Shown here piece by piece: positions 15,834-24,214 of a stretch of 64,000 nucleotides of DNA (position 1 is the first letter of the stretch; every line of letters starts with the position of its first letter). Below the pieces are notes generated by a model that saw only the letters and a program-made list of their open reading frames with translations, made no database searches and was not told where the DNA came from. The position numbers and the translations under genes are program-made. Source of the DNA: an uncultured Verrucomicrobiota bacterium (GTDB lineage Bacteria; Verrucomicrobiota; Verrucomicrobiia; Limisphaerales; UBA9464); the NCBI GenBank assembly GCA_903907925.1, contig CAIVQB010000077.1:62001-126000 (forward strand). Direction: 5' to 3'.

Positions 15834-18032
15834 CTACCTCAGGAACGCCTCGTACAGGCCGCCGTCGACGGTGATGACCTGGCCGGTGGTCTTGCTCAAC
15901 CGCTGGCTGACCAGCAGGAAATAGGCTTCGGCCTGGTCGGCTGGCGTGATCGGTGCCTTGGTCAGGGTCCGGTCGGCGTAGAACTGCGCCAGCTTCTTCA
16001 CCAGGGATTCGGTCGCCTCGTCGTCGGTGTAGGGAATGTTATACTTGGCGAGCGATCCAATGACGCGGTCGCGCGGGAACATCGCTGAACCCTGCACCAC
16101 GGTCGCCGGCGCCACGCCATTGACCCGCACCAGCGGGCTCAGTTCGATCGACAGCTCGCGGACCAGGTGATTCGCCGCCGCCTTCGAACAGTCGTAGGCC
16201 ACACTGCCCTTCTTGGCGACCACGGCATTGGCGGAGGTCGTCAGGACCATCTGCCCCTTCAATCCCTGTTCCTTCCAGGTTTTGCCCGCCTCGTCGCCCA
16301 CCAGGTAACTGCCGGTGACATTGATGCCAAAGGTCAGCGCCCACTTGTCGTCGGGGATGTGGCCGGTGGTATCGCTGGCCACGAAAATGCCAGCCGTGAC
16401 GCAGATGGAATCGAATCCGCCATACGCCAGCGCCACCTGGTCGAGCATGCGGCGGATGCTGGGACGATCGGTGATATTGGCCGCGAATCCGATTGCCGGA
16501 CCGCAATTGGAAACACCACTGCCCGCAACGCCGATCCCGACGCCATACTTGTCGGTGATCTCCTTGGCCGTCGCCTGGGCCGAGGCTTCATTCAGATCGA
16601 CCGTCACGATGTGGGCGCCCTCGCGGACGAGGCGATGGGCGGTCTCTTTGCCGATTCCGGAGCCGGCGCCGATGACCACGATCACCTGGCGGGCGAGTTC
16701 CTTTTCCGCCGGCATGCGCTTGAGCTTGGCCTCCTCCAGCAGCCAGTACTCGATGTCAAAGGCCTCCTGCTGCGGCAATGCGATATAACGATCGATCGCT
16801 TCGGCACCGCGCATGACCTCAACGGCGCAATTGTAGAATTCGGCCGTGACGCGGGACTCCGACTTGTCCTTGCCCCAGGCAATCATTCCGACGCCCGGAA
16901 TGAGGACGACCGTCGGATTGGCATCGCGCATCGCCGGCGAGTTCGCGTGTTTGCAACGCTGATAATAGGCGGCGTAGTCCTTGCGATACTGTTCGATCCC
17001 CGCCTTGAGCTTGGTCTTGAGCGCGGCGAGATCCTCGGTCTGCGGATTCCAATCCACGTACAGCGGCTTGATCTTGGTGCGGAGGAAATGATCGGGGCAA
17101 CTGGTGCCGAGTTCGGCAAGGCGCGGGGCATCCTTGGAATTGACGAAGCGCAGGATCTTGGCGTCGTCCTGAACCGTGCCGATGAACCGCTTCTGCTGGC
17201 TGACCTGTCCACGCAACCACGGCAGGATCGCGGCCAGCACTTCGGACCGTTTCTCCGGCGCGAGCGATTCGCAACGCGCCCCGCCAAACGCCGCGGCATC
17301 CCCGCCCTTGGCTTGATATTTTGCCTCAATGTACGCGGCCGCCGTTTCAATGAAATCAAGCGTGGCGAGATAGCATTCCTTGTCGTCATCCGCCCAGGAA
17401 ATGAACCCGTGCTGACCCATCATGATGGCGCGGGCCTTGGGGTTCCCTCGGACGATCTCCTGCATGGCGAGGCCCAGTTCGAAGCCGGGCCGCATCCACG
17501 GCACGTAGGCCATCGCGTCGCCGAAGATCTCGCGGGTCAATTCCTCGCAGCGGGCGGAAGCGGCGATGGCAATGATCGCGTTCGGGTGCATGTGGTCCAC
17601 GAACTTCGCCGGGATGAAGCTGTGGAGCGGGGTGTCAATCGACGAGGCCCGCGGGTTCAGATTGAAGGTGGTGTGATTGTAGGCGCCGACCATGTCGTCC
17701 TCGGCCTGGGACTTCAGGCCCTTGTCGGCGCGGGCGGCGTAGGATTTCTGAAGGCCGATCAACTTCGCCTGGTAGAGCGACGAGAAATTCTCCCGCAGGC
17801 TGGTGCGCAAATCGCCGCCGGAACCCTTGACCCACAACACCTCCACCGATTCACCGGTCAACGGATCCTTCTCCGCGAGTTTGGAGGACGTGTTACCGCC
17901 GCCGGTGTTGGTGATGCGCTGATCGGCACCCAGTTTGTTGGAACGATAGACCAGGCGGTCCATGCCCGAGAGGGCGCCGGCTTCCGCGTCGTTCCACAGG
18001 TTACTGACGTGCTGATAGGATTTCGTAGCCAT
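15834..18032 (-). CDS. rhaD: Bifunctional rhamnulose-1-phosphate aldolase / short-chain dehydrogenase
   Basis: The 732-residue protein fuses two enzymes. Residues 1 to about 400 are a class II aldolase/adducin domain (GADQRITNTGGGNTSSK, VLWVKGSGGDL, and DHMHPNAIIAIA with zinc-ligand His residues). Residues about 450-732 are an SDR domain with the nucleotide loop VIGAGSGIGKE and catalytic YDCSK. This RhaD/YuxG-type fusion splits rhamnulose-1-phosphate into DHAP and lactaldehyde and then oxidises lactaldehyde. The ATG at 18032 is chosen because the track start at 18209 reads through the divergent promoter. No other rha gene is adjacent. Upstream inverted repeats may be an operator. Confidence 0.93.
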   Translation of the reverse strand: MATKSYQHVSNLWNDAEAGALSGMDRLVYRSNKLGADQRITNTGGGNTSSKLAEKDPLTGESVEVLWVKGSGGDLRTSLRENFSSLYQAKLIGLQKSYAARADKGLKSQAEDDMVGAYNHTTFNLNPRASSIDTPLHSFIPAKFVDHMHPNAIIAIAASARCEELTREIFGDAMAYVPWMRPGFELGLAMQEIVRGNPKARAIMMGQHGFISWADDDKECYLATLDFIETAAAYIEAKYQAKGGDAAAFGGARCESLAPEKRSEVLAAILPWLRGQVSQQKRFIGTVQDDAKILRFVNSKDAPRLAELGTSCPDHFLRTKIKPLYVDWNPQTEDLAALKTKLKAGIEQYRKDYAAYYQRCKHANSPAMRDANPTVVLIPGVGMIAWGKDKSESRVTAEFYNCAVEVMRGAEAIDRYIALPQQEAFDIEYWLLEEAKLKRMPAEKELARQVIVVIGAGSGIGKETAHRLVREGAHIVTVDLNEASAQATAKEITDKYGVGIGVAGSGVSNCGPAIGFAANITDRPSIRRMLDQVALAYGGFDSICVTAGIFVASDTTGHIPDDKWALTFGINVTGSYLVGDEAGKTWKEQGLKGQMVLTTSANAVVAKKGSVAYDCSKAAANHLVRELSIELSPLVRVNGVAPATVVQGSAMFPRDRVIGSLAKYNIPYTDDEATESLVKKLAQFYADRTLTKAPITPADQAEAYFLLVSQRLSKTTGQVITVDGGLYEAFLR

Positions 18033-18067
18033 AAAGATGTTCGAGGACGACCGGCAACCCGCGGTAC

Positions 18068-18127
18068 GGGGACGATTGAGGCGATGAAGCCCGCAGGCGA
18101 TGCCGGTTCGAGAGCCGGCATCGTCCC
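18068..18127. promoter_or_regulatory. Nested inverted repeats in the rhaD/SRPBCC divergent region
   Basis: GATGCCGG (18099-18106) and CCGGCATC (18115-18122) are perfect 8-base inverted arms with an 8-base gap. A second perfect pair, GGGACGAT (18069-18076) and ATCGTCCC (18120-18127), shares bases with the first. They lie in the probable 5' leader of rhaD and could be an operator or switching hairpins. Confidence 0.4.
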
Positions 18128-18274
18128 AAACCGCGCCCAACCGGTGCAATGGTTTTTGAGAGGCCCCAGGATTCAATTCCGGGTTGCCTGAATCCCGCCG
18201 GTTCGGCACAAACCGTCCTCGCTAGCCGCCGCTGGCTGCCTCTTCCCACGCGCAATCCTCTTCCACCCCATCCC

Positions 18275-18808
18275 ATGAAACTCATCAAGCGTCTGTTGAT
18301 CCTCGTGGTCGTGCTGATCCTGGGGGTGATCGCCGCCGGCTGGTTGCTGCCGAGCCATTATTCCGTGGAACGGGCGATTGTCAGCCAGGCCAAGCCCGAA
18401 AAGCTCTACGACATCGTCGCCGATCTGAAGACCTGGGAGGACTGGACGGCCTGGAACAAACAGTTGGATCCCACCATCACTCGAACCTTTGCGGGACCCG
18501 CCAGCGGAGCCGGTTCCTCGATGGCTTGGGACGGAAAGAAGACCGGTCAGGGTGAATTCAAGTTCACCGACGCCACTCCGCCGGGGAAAATCGTCTACGC
18601 ACTATCCTTTGAACACGGCAAATACCTGTCGACTGGCGTGTTCACATTTGAAACCAATCCGAAGGGCACGGTTGTTCGGTGGACCAATGAGGGCGATCTC
18701 GGGTTGAACCCGATCAGTCGATGGATGGGCCTCTTCATGGACCGTCTGATGGGGGATGATTTCGCCAAGGGCCTGACCGAACTGAAAGCCCGCGCCGAAG
18801 CCAAGTGA
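18275..18808 (+). CDS. Membrane-anchored SRPBCC (START/polyketide cyclase-like) protein
   Basis: The 177-residue protein has an N-terminal membrane segment (LLILVVVLILGVIAAGWLL) and an SRPBCC fold: HYSVERAIVSQAKPEKLYDIVADLKTWEDWTAWNKQ, GAGSSMAWDGKKTGQGEFKF, and a C-terminal helix FMDRLMGDDFAKGLTELKARAEA. The SRPBCC fold makes a hydrophobic ligand pocket. Proteins of this particular type (polyketide_cyc2-like with a membrane anchor) are common and uncharacterised. ATG 18275 begins directly before the basic/hydrophobic anchor. It precedes dtd by 27 bases on the same strand and may share its transcript. Confidence 0.85.
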   Translation: MKLIKRLLILVVVLILGVIAAGWLLPSHYSVERAIVSQAKPEKLYDIVADLKTWEDWTAWNKQLDPTITRTFAGPASGAGSSMAWDGKKTGQGEFKFTDATPPGKIVYALSFEHGKYLSTGVFTFETNPKGTVVRWTNEGDLGLNPISRWMGLFMDRLMGDDFAKGLTELKARAEAK

Positions 18809-18835
18809 GCCGCGATACAGCCGTCGAGGCCTTGC

Positions 18836-19288
18836 ATGCGGATCGTCCTTCAGCGCGTTTCCAAGGCCTCGGTCACGGTGGCGGGGCTTGAAACCGGATC
18901 CATCGACCGCGGATTGCTCGTACTGGTCGGCTGCGAACCCTCCGATGGTCCCAACGACATCGAGTGGCTGGCCTCCAAGCTGATCGGCCTGCGAATCTTC
19001 GATGATTCCGAAGGTGCGATGAATCACTCCGTAATGGAGAGCGGCGGCGACATTCTGCTCGTCAGCCAATTCACGCTCTTCGCCAGCACCCGGAAGGGAA
19101 CCCGTCCCTCCTGGCACCGTGCCGCGAAACCTGACATCGCCCGGCCGCTGTACGAGGCGTTTCACAAACGCGTCGAAGCCCTTCTCGGCCGACCGGTTCC
19201 GACCGGCGAATTCGGCGCCGACATGCAGGTCAGCTTGGTCAACGAGGGTCCAGTCACACTCGTCATCGATTCGAAAGCGAGGGAATGA
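18836..19288 (+). CDS. dtd: D-aminoacyl-tRNA deacylase
   Basis: The 150-residue protein is canonical Dtd. It starts MRIVLQRVSKASVTV, has GLLVLVG, the active-site SQFTL motif in ILLVSQFTLFAS, and the cross-subunit NEGPVT near the C-terminus (the NxGPVT motif), with GEFGADMQVSLVN before it. It hydrolyses D-amino acids, and glycine from mischarged tRNA, in the cytoplasm. Length is normal. The next gene starts five bases after its stop. Confidence 0.96.
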   Translation: MRIVLQRVSKASVTVAGLETGSIDRGLLVLVGCEPSDGPNDIEWLASKLIGLRIFDDSEGAMNHSVMESGGDILLVSQFTLFASTRKGTRPSWHRAAKPDIARPLYEAFHKRVEALLGRPVPTGEFGADMQVSLVNEGPVTLVIDSKARE

Positions 19289-19292
19289 TCCG

Positions 19293-20111
19293 GTGACGGC
19301 CGACACACCTCAACCTTCCGGGACGCCAACGACGCCCGCCGCGGAGAGTCCGCCGATACTGGACGGCCCACCCCCCGCGATTGCACCGCAACATCCATGG
19401 GGAACTTGGCCGACCCTGGGATTTACGGTGGCGGCGATCGTCCTGTTGATGGGGGTCCAAACGGTTGTCTATGTCGCGATGTGGGTGGCCACTGCGGTCC
19501 ACCGAAATTCGAAACCGAACCTTAGCAATCTCATTACGGGTGACTCTGTGAGTGTCGCCAGCCTGCTATCCGCTCCCGTCGTATTCGGATTCATCTGGAA
19601 AATGGCCGCCCTCCGACGGCCGTATCCAGTCCGCGACTACCTTGGGTTGCGTCCATTCACCGTTCGGCAGGCCGCCGAGGGTGTGGGTGCCTTGGGTCTC
19701 TTGCTGGCTCTGTTAACCGTGATCAATCACTGGGTCCACCAGCCTCCGAATGCCATCATGCTGGACATCTTTCGGACCGCGACTGTTGCGCCGCTGCTCT
19801 GGCTGGTGATCGTGGTCGTGGTCCCGATTTACGAGGAACTCGTGTTCCGCGGATTCTTAGTTCAAGGCTTGAGCCGGTCGCGCATCGGGCCATGGGGCGC
19901 GGTGATCGCCGCCTCGGCGGGATGGACTGCGATTCATTCCCAATACGGTATCTTCGAATGCTCCGAGCTTTTTGTTCTGGGCCTCATCCTGGGCTGGCTC
20001 CGCGTTCGGACGGGCTCGATCTGGCCGGCGGTCATCGTTCATGCTGTGAACAACGGACTTGCGAGCCTGATGATCGTCCTTCTGCTCGAGGGAAAAATCC
20101 GCGTCGAGTAA
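19293..20111 (+). CDS. CPBP-family (CAAX/Rce1-like) intramembrane metalloprotease
   Basis: The 272-residue membrane protein carries the CPBP motifs: EELVFRGFLVQGL (EExxxR motif) near residue 180, a His in WTAIHSQYG, and a third motif HAVNNGLASL near the C-terminus. Hydrophobic segments lie before and between the motifs, and the N-terminal 35 residues are Pro/Thr-rich. The likely start is the GTG at 19293, five bases after the dtd stop; the longer track ORF runs through dtd in another frame. Substrates of bacterial CPBP proteases are mostly unknown. Confidence 0.85.
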   Translation: MTADTPQPSGTPTTPAAESPPILDGPPPAIAPQHPWGTWPTLGFTVAAIVLLMGVQTVVYVAMWVATAVHRNSKPNLSNLITGDSVSVASLLSAPVVFGFIWKMAALRRPYPVRDYLGLRPFTVRQAAEGVGALGLLLALLTVINHWVHQPPNAIMLDIFRTATVAPLLWLVIVVVVPIYEELVFRGFLVQGLSRSRIGPWGAVIAASAGWTAIHSQYGIFECSELFVLGLILGWLRVRTGSIWPAVIVHAVNNGLASLMIVLLLEGKIRVE

Positions 20112-20226
20112 CCCTCGCAGGCGGGATGGAATCCTCTGCCGGTTTTCCAACCAGCCCAATCCGCATTGACACCGCCGCCCGCTGGTCGTATTCGCCATCC
20201 GTCTGAAGTAGCAGCCTAAGCTCATT

Positions 20227-20364
20227 CGCCTTCCTGCGAGTGAGTGCGGGGGAACCAAGTTCCCGGTGAAAGCCGGGATGGGGCGAACGGGGCCGGGTAA
20301 CCGGTTCCAAGTCCACTTCCAGGGACAAGCCCGTCAGCTAACCCCGTCGGCATTTGGAAGGGCG
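20227..20364 (+). ncRNA. Cyclic di-AMP riboswitch (ydaO-yuaA type)
   Basis: The 3' part contains CCCGTCAGCTAACCCCGTCG, a close match to the conserved ydaO-yuaA element (CCCGUCAGCUAACCUCG). Upstream are the other hallmarks: GGGGGAACCA (20249-20258) and GGTGAAAGCC (20265-20274). The terminal helix P1 can form between CGCCTTCC (20227-20234) and GGAAGGGCG (20356-20364) with one bulge. This riboswitch class binds c-di-AMP and usually turns expression off when the ligand is abundant. It stands on the plus strand about 150 bases before an SPFH-domain gene. The preceding 115 bases after the CPBP gene hold no gene. Confidence 0.88.
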
Positions 20365-20367
20365 ATC

Positions 20368-20454
20368 CTCTAGGGCCGCAGGTCGCGGCACCATCTGGTC
20401 TCCTCGTTTGTAACAACGCGCGCACGTCGTCGTGCCGCGGACTCCGCCCTAGAG
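20368..20454 (+). promoter_or_regulatory. Long hairpin between riboswitch and SPFH gene (possible expression platform)
   Basis: CTCTAGGGC (20368-20376) and GCCCTAGAG (20446-20454) are perfect arms. Inside them GTCGCGGCAC (20382-20391) pairs with GTGCCGCGGAC (20432-20442) with one bulged base. The hairpin starts directly after the riboswitch P1 helix. No T-run follows, so it is not a classical terminator; Rho-dependent or RNase-based control is possible. Confidence 0.5.
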
Positions 20455-20515
20455 AAAGTGTCTTTCGGGATTCGGTCCGCCACGAAGTCGCACGCGCAAC
20501 GGGATCGGGTTTCTT

Positions 20516-21874
20516 ATGAAACGCATCGTGATAGTGATGATGGTGGCCGCGGCCGTGTGGACCGCGGAAAACGGGTGGTTGAATCTGCAGCGCGCCGACG
20601 CCGCCCGATCGCTCGCCCTGGCACAACTCAACGGCGGCAACGCGGCCTCCACCGCGCTCCGCCAGTTTGAATCCGTTCAGGATGCCCCGCTGATGATCGG
20701 AGGATTCTTCCTCGGGATCACCGCCCTGCTCCTGCTCGGTTCGGGCCTCCGCGACTGGATCAGCCGTCAGAATTCCGCACTTTGGAAAAACCGCGCGCAG
20801 GAGACCGGAAGCCGGGTGGCAGTCCTGGCGGCGCTGCTCGTACTTCCGTGGTTGACGGGCTGCAAACAGTATGACCGGCCGGAATATGTCGAGATCGACA
20901 CCAGCGAAACCGGTTTCCTCATCCCGCTGGAAGGCGACACCAGTCAGCAGGCGAAGTTCCAGAGTGAGGATTATCTCCGTCAGCGCAAGGTGGCGGCCAA
21001 GCGGGTTCAAATCACCCATCGCTGGTCGCAACAAGGCCGCATGGTCTATGACGGTCAGTGGATCCCCACGGTCCGGCTGGTAAAGGTGAACCGTTCGCCC
21101 CTCACCCGCGAATGGGTGCCCACCGGGCATCGCAACAACGACGGCCAGCACCGGCCGGAGGCGCACGACCAGGCGATCTGGATCGAAAGCGCCGACAGCG
21201 TCGGATTCAGCATGGGCTTTACCTGCACCGCCTTCATCGCCGAGGAAAACGCGGCCAAATTCCTCTACTGGTATCCCAGCGGCACTCTGGCCGACGTGAT
21301 GGATCGAGAGGTGCGCGGACGCATCCAGCAGACTTCGGCTGAAGTGGCGGCGCGTTATCCGCTGGATCAATTGCGGTCCAAGAAACAGGAGATCAGCGAC
21401 GCGGTGAAACTGGACCTGACGAACTTCTTCCTCGGGCGAGGCATCACGGTCACCACCGTCGGCATGTTTGGCGGCATGACCTATGAGAATCCGGCGATCC
21501 AGAAATCCATCGACGAAACCTTCATCGCCCAGCAGTTAAAGGTCGTGTCTGCCGCCAAGTTTGAGGCGCAACAGAAGGAGAACGACCGCGTCCAACTGGA
21601 AGCCGAAGGACTCGCCGCGAAGGCTCGGCAGGAAGCCCGCGGCCTGGCGGACGCGCGGACCCTGGCGGCCCAGGCGGAGGCGGGTGCGATTCGTGAAATC
21701 AGTCGCGCCGCGCTTGAAGCCCAATCCAATCCGTTGCTGCTCCAGTTGAAGTCGCTGGAAGTGGAGAAAGCCCGCGTGGAGCGTTGGGATGGCAAGTATC
21801 CGCAATGGTGGATGGGTGGTGCCGGCTCCACGCCCAACCTCCTGGTCCAGGCCCCCGCCCTGACTCCACGATAA
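20516..21874 (+). CDS. SPFH/band 7 domain membrane protein under a c-di-AMP riboswitch
   Basis: The 452-residue protein has hydrophobic segments at about 3-16, 58-77 and 100-115, the last ending WLTGCKQY like a lipobox. An SPFH (stomatin/prohibitin/flotillin) domain spans about 125-330: YVEIDTSETGFLIPLEGD, then SVGFSMGFTCTAFI and YPLDQLRSKKQEISDAVKLDL. A Glu/Ala/Arg-rich coiled coil of about 75 residues follows (QQKENDRVQLEAEGLAAKARQ). SPFH proteins form ring-like membrane cages that organise lipids and proteases. The start ATG at 20516 has no clear Shine-Dalgarno. The c-di-AMP riboswitch upstream points to cell-envelope or turgor stress control. Confidence 0.85.
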   Translation: MKRIVIVMMVAAAVWTAENGWLNLQRADAARSLALAQLNGGNAASTALRQFESVQDAPLMIGGFFLGITALLLLGSGLRDWISRQNSALWKNRAQETGSRVAVLAALLVLPWLTGCKQYDRPEYVEIDTSETGFLIPLEGDTSQQAKFQSEDYLRQRKVAAKRVQITHRWSQQGRMVYDGQWIPTVRLVKVNRSPLTREWVPTGHRNNDGQHRPEAHDQAIWIESADSVGFSMGFTCTAFIAEENAAKFLYWYPSGTLADVMDREVRGRIQQTSAEVAARYPLDQLRSKKQEISDAVKLDLTNFFLGRGITVTTVGMFGGMTYENPAIQKSIDETFIAQQLKVVSAAKFEAQQKENDRVQLEAEGLAAKARQEARGLADARTLAAQAEAGAIREISRAALEAQSNPLLLQLKSLEVEKARVERWDGKYPQWWMGGAGSTPNLLVQAPALTPR

Positions 21875-21899
21875 AGCCCAAAGACATCGCCTCATTCAC

Positions 21900-21929
21900 G
21901 CGCCGCGGTTCCAAACGGGACCGCGGCGC
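21900..21929 (+). terminator. Hairpin after the SPFH gene, weak terminator
   Basis: CGCCGCGGTTCC (21901-21912) pairs with GGGACCGCGGCG (21917-21928) around an AAAC loop, with one G-T wobble and one extra closing pair. No T-run follows. It could stabilise the mRNA end or act with Rho. Confidence 0.45.
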
Positions 21930-21984
21930 ACCGGGAGCGGCGGCATCCTGCCGACCGAAACGCCAACGGCGCGAACGCACGTTG

Positions 21985-22025
21985 CCCCCTCTTCAACCCT
22001 TCACCTCTTCAACCCTTCAACTTAC
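21985..22025 (+). repeat. Module C repeat before the NUDIX gene
   Basis: CCTCTTCAACCCTTCACC followed by TCTTCAACCCTTCAACTTA is a clean TTCAACCC array lying 10 bases before the NUDIX start codon. It is the same family as the arrays at 4881, 5726, 14154, 27500, 35167 and 41487. Confidence 0.65.
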
Positions 22026-22034
22026 GCTCCCCCC

Positions 22035-22541
22035 ATGAACGACGAGATCTTCGACGTGGTGGACGAACACGACCAGGTGATCGGCACCGCGCCCCGCCGC
22101 GAGGTCCATCGCCTCGGTCTGCGTCATCGCGCCGTCCACGTCCTCCTTTTCAACGTCCGCGGTGAACTATTCCTGCAACAGCGTTCACTTCAGAAGGACA
22201 ACTGGCCCGGGGTCTGGGATTCCTCTTCCTCCGGTCACGTCGACAGCGGCGAGGCGTACGACGACTGCACCCTGCGCGAAGTGCGCGAGGAACTCGGGGT
22301 GAAGCTCAACGAGGTTCCACTGCGCCTGTTTCAACTCGCCGCCTGTCCCGACACTGGCATGGAATTCTGCTGGGTCTACACCGCGAACCACGAAGGCCCG
22401 TTCATCCTCCAGGAATCAGAAGTGCGCGGCGGCGGATGGTTCTCACCCGAAGCGATCGACGCCTGGATCGACCGCCGCCCCGAAGACCTCTCCAGCGGAT
22501 TCCGCGCCATCTGGAAACGGTTTCGATCCAGCACCCGTTGA
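22035..22541 (+). CDS. NUDIX hydrolase (IPP isomerase-like subgroup)
   Basis: The 168-residue protein has a complete Nudix box, GHVDSGEAYDDCTLREVREELGV, with the REVREE catalytic Glu residues binding Mg2+. The N-terminal part (FDVVDEHDQVIGTAPRREVH, then LRHRAVHVLLFN and LFLQQRS) resembles the NUDIX proteins annotated as isopentenyl-diphosphate isomerase-like (COG1443). True type I IPP isomerases keep extra catalytic Cys and Tyr motifs that I do not see, so a hydrolase is more likely. It stands alone between the SPFH gene and argJ. Confidence 0.85.
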   Translation: MNDEIFDVVDEHDQVIGTAPRREVHRLGLRHRAVHVLLFNVRGELFLQQRSLQKDNWPGVWDSSSSGHVDSGEAYDDCTLREVREELGVKLNEVPLRLFQLAACPDTGMEFCWVYTANHEGPFILQESEVRGGGWFSPEAIDAWIDRRPEDLSSGFRAIWKRFRSSTR

Positions 22542-22590
22542 ACTCCCGGCCGACGCCAGCCCGATTTCTGCATTGCATCAGCCGCAGCGT

Positions 22591-23943
22591 GTGAGTTCAT
22601 CCGCGGCCGTGAAAGTGAAGTTGAAACACATCGACGGTGCCGTCGTTGCCGCGCAGGGATTCCGCGCGTCGGGCATCTTTTGCGACATCAAACGGCTCGG
22701 GACCGGCAAGGGATCGAACAAGGGACGCAAGCGCGACCTGACCCTCATCGTTTCTGAGGTACCCGCCAGCGTCGCGGGCATGTTCACCACCAACCAGATT
22801 TGCGCCGCACCGGTGAAGGTCTGCGTTCCCCGCGTCGCCAAGGGCGTCGCGCAGGCCGTGGTGGTCAATTCCGGAAACGCCAACGCCTGCACCGGCCGCC
22901 AGGGCATGAAGGACGCCCTCGCCATGGTGCGTCTTGCGGAAAAATCCCTCGGCATCCGCGACGGTTACGCGCTGGTCGGATCGACAGGCCGGATCGGCGT
23001 CGAACTCCCCATGGAACAGGTCCGCGCGGGCATCGCCGCCGCGATCGCACCCTTGGGATCCACCGTCGAACACGCCGCCCATTCCGCGGAGGCGATCATG
23101 ACCAGCGACACCAAGCCCAAACAGGTCGCGGTGGAGTTCAAGCTGGGCGGCAAGACGGTTCGACTCGGCGGCATGTGCAAAGGCGCCGGAATGATTCAGC
23201 CCGGGATGAGTTCCAACGGTGCGCGACCCGCCGCGCTGCCGCAGGGACTCCACGCGACCATGCTCTGCTTTCTCACTACCGACGCTGCCATCGAGGCGAA
23301 GGTGCTTCAATCCGCGTTGCGCGAGGCGGTCGCCCACAGTTTTAACCGCATCACGGTGGACGGCGACATGAGCACCAACGACACGGTACTGGTCCTCGCC
23401 AACGGCCTCGCAGGAAACAAAATTCTCCGTTCCGCGAAGAACCCGGACTACGCCGCGTTTTCTGACGCCCTTCAACACGTCTGCCTGACCCTCGCCAAGA
23501 TGATCGTCCGCGACGGCGAAGGCGTTCATCGGGTGGTGACGGTGCGGGTGAGCGGCGCTCGCTCGCTCGGGGAAGCCGATGCCGCCGCACGCGCTGTCGC
23601 CAACAGTGCCTTGGTCAAAACCAGTTGGCACGGCGGCGATCCCAACTGGGGCCGTATCATCGATGCCCTGGGCTACAGCGCCGCCACGATTGTGGAGAAC
23701 AAGGTGGACATCGGCTACAGCGCACCGGGCGCTCGGAAGATTCTGTGGAGTCTCAAGCGCGGCCAGCCAACGAAGGCCACCTTCAAGGAACTTTGCGCGG
23801 CGGCCGCGCCGACCGAATTCGATCTCCACATCCGGCTCAATCTCGGCAAGGCGTCAGCACTCATGTACGCGGCCGACCTCACTGAACACTACGTCGAATT
23901 TAACAAGGGCGACGTGACGGATCCGACGACGCTGGGAGGGTGA
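22591..23943 (+). CDS. argJ: Bifunctional glutamate N-acetyltransferase / ornithine acetyltransferase
   Basis: The protein of about 450 residues is ArgJ, which moves the acetyl group from N-acetylornithine to glutamate in the cyclic arginine pathway. Seen are [37 protein letters not shown] and the self-cleavage site HATMLCF, with the catalytic Thr at about residue 223. Later motifs are [16 protein letters not shown] and [11 protein letters not shown]. No ATG precedes the conserved region: the candidates are TTG 22573, GTG 22591 (used here) and GTG 22609. The next chromosomal arg gene, argB, is separated from it by a toxin-antitoxin module. Confidence 0.94.
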   Translation: MSSSAAVKVKLKHIDGAVVAAQGFRASGIFCDIKRLGTGKGSNKGRKRDLTLIVSEVPASVAGMFTTNQICAAPVKVCVPRVAKGVAQAVVVNSGNANACTGRQGMKDALAMVRLAEKSLGIRDGYALVGSTGRIGVELPMEQVRAGIAAAIAPLGSTVEHAAHSAEAIMTSDTKPKQVAVEFKLGGKTVRLGGMCKGAGMIQPGMSSNGARPAALPQGLHATMLCFLTTDAAIEAKVLQSALREAVAHSFNRITVDGDMSTNDTVLVLANGLAGNKILRSAKNPDYAAFSDALQHVCLTLAKMIVRDGEGVHRVVTVRVSGARSLGEADAAARAVANSALVKTSWHGGDPNWGRIIDALGYSAATIVENKVDIGYSAPGARKILWSLKRGQPTKATFKELCAAAAPTEFDLHIRLNLGKASALMYAADLTEHYVEFNKGDVTDPTTLGG

Positions 23944-23956
23944 GGTGAGCACACTC

Positions 23957-23990
23957 TTGACAGCAACCGATCGTGATACATCATGTATCA
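23957..23990 (+). promoter_or_regulatory. Promoter -35 box and autoregulatory palindrome of the Phd-type antitoxin
   Basis: A consensus TTGACA (23957-23962) is followed by TGATACAT-C-ATGTATCA (23974-23990), a perfect 8-base palindrome ending two bases before the antitoxin ATG. It sits where a -10 box and transcription start would be, so bound antitoxin would block transcription. Phd/YefM repressors typically bind such palindromes. Confidence 0.65.
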
Positions 23991-23992
23991 CC

Positions 23993-24214
23993 ATGAAGAC
24001 TGCCACAGTTCGGGATCTGCGGAATAACTTCGGCCAGCTCTCACAGTGGTTGGCGGAGGGTGAAACCGTTCAAATTCTCAAGCGAGGTCAGCCGTTTGCC
24101 CGTGTAGTTCCCGAAGCCGGATCTCGCAGCTTTCTCGGAGCTGGTGCGGGAACAATGTCGCTTCCATCTGACTTGGACGAACCGGTCGGAGTGGAGTGGG
24201 AGGCAAACCAATGA
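23993..24214 (+). CDS. Phd/YefM-family antitoxin
   Basis: The 73-residue protein has the Phd/YefM N-terminal fold: KTATVRDLRNNFGQLSQWLAEGE, then VQILKRGQPFARVVPE. The C-terminal part is the toxin-binding tail. ATG 23993 is chosen because it directly follows the operator palindrome and begins the conserved region; the track start at 23945 would read through the promoter. Its stop overlaps the PIN start (ATGA). The pair sits between argJ and argB, interrupting the arginine cluster, and the toxin is damaged. The antitoxin therefore may now only repress its own promoter. Confidence 0.88.
   Translation: MKTATVRDLRNNFGQLSQWLAEGETVQILKRGQPFARVVPEAGSRSFLGAGAGTMSLPSDLDEPVGVEWEANQ

Noticed and set aside
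16167-18191. 674-residue plus-strand ORF opposite rhaD
   Set aside because: Composition mirrors the antisense of the aldolase/dehydrogenase fusion and shows no recognisable motif.
20368-20454. Hairpin after the riboswitch as a standard terminator
   Set aside because: There is no T-run after the stem, so it is listed as a regulatory hairpin instead.
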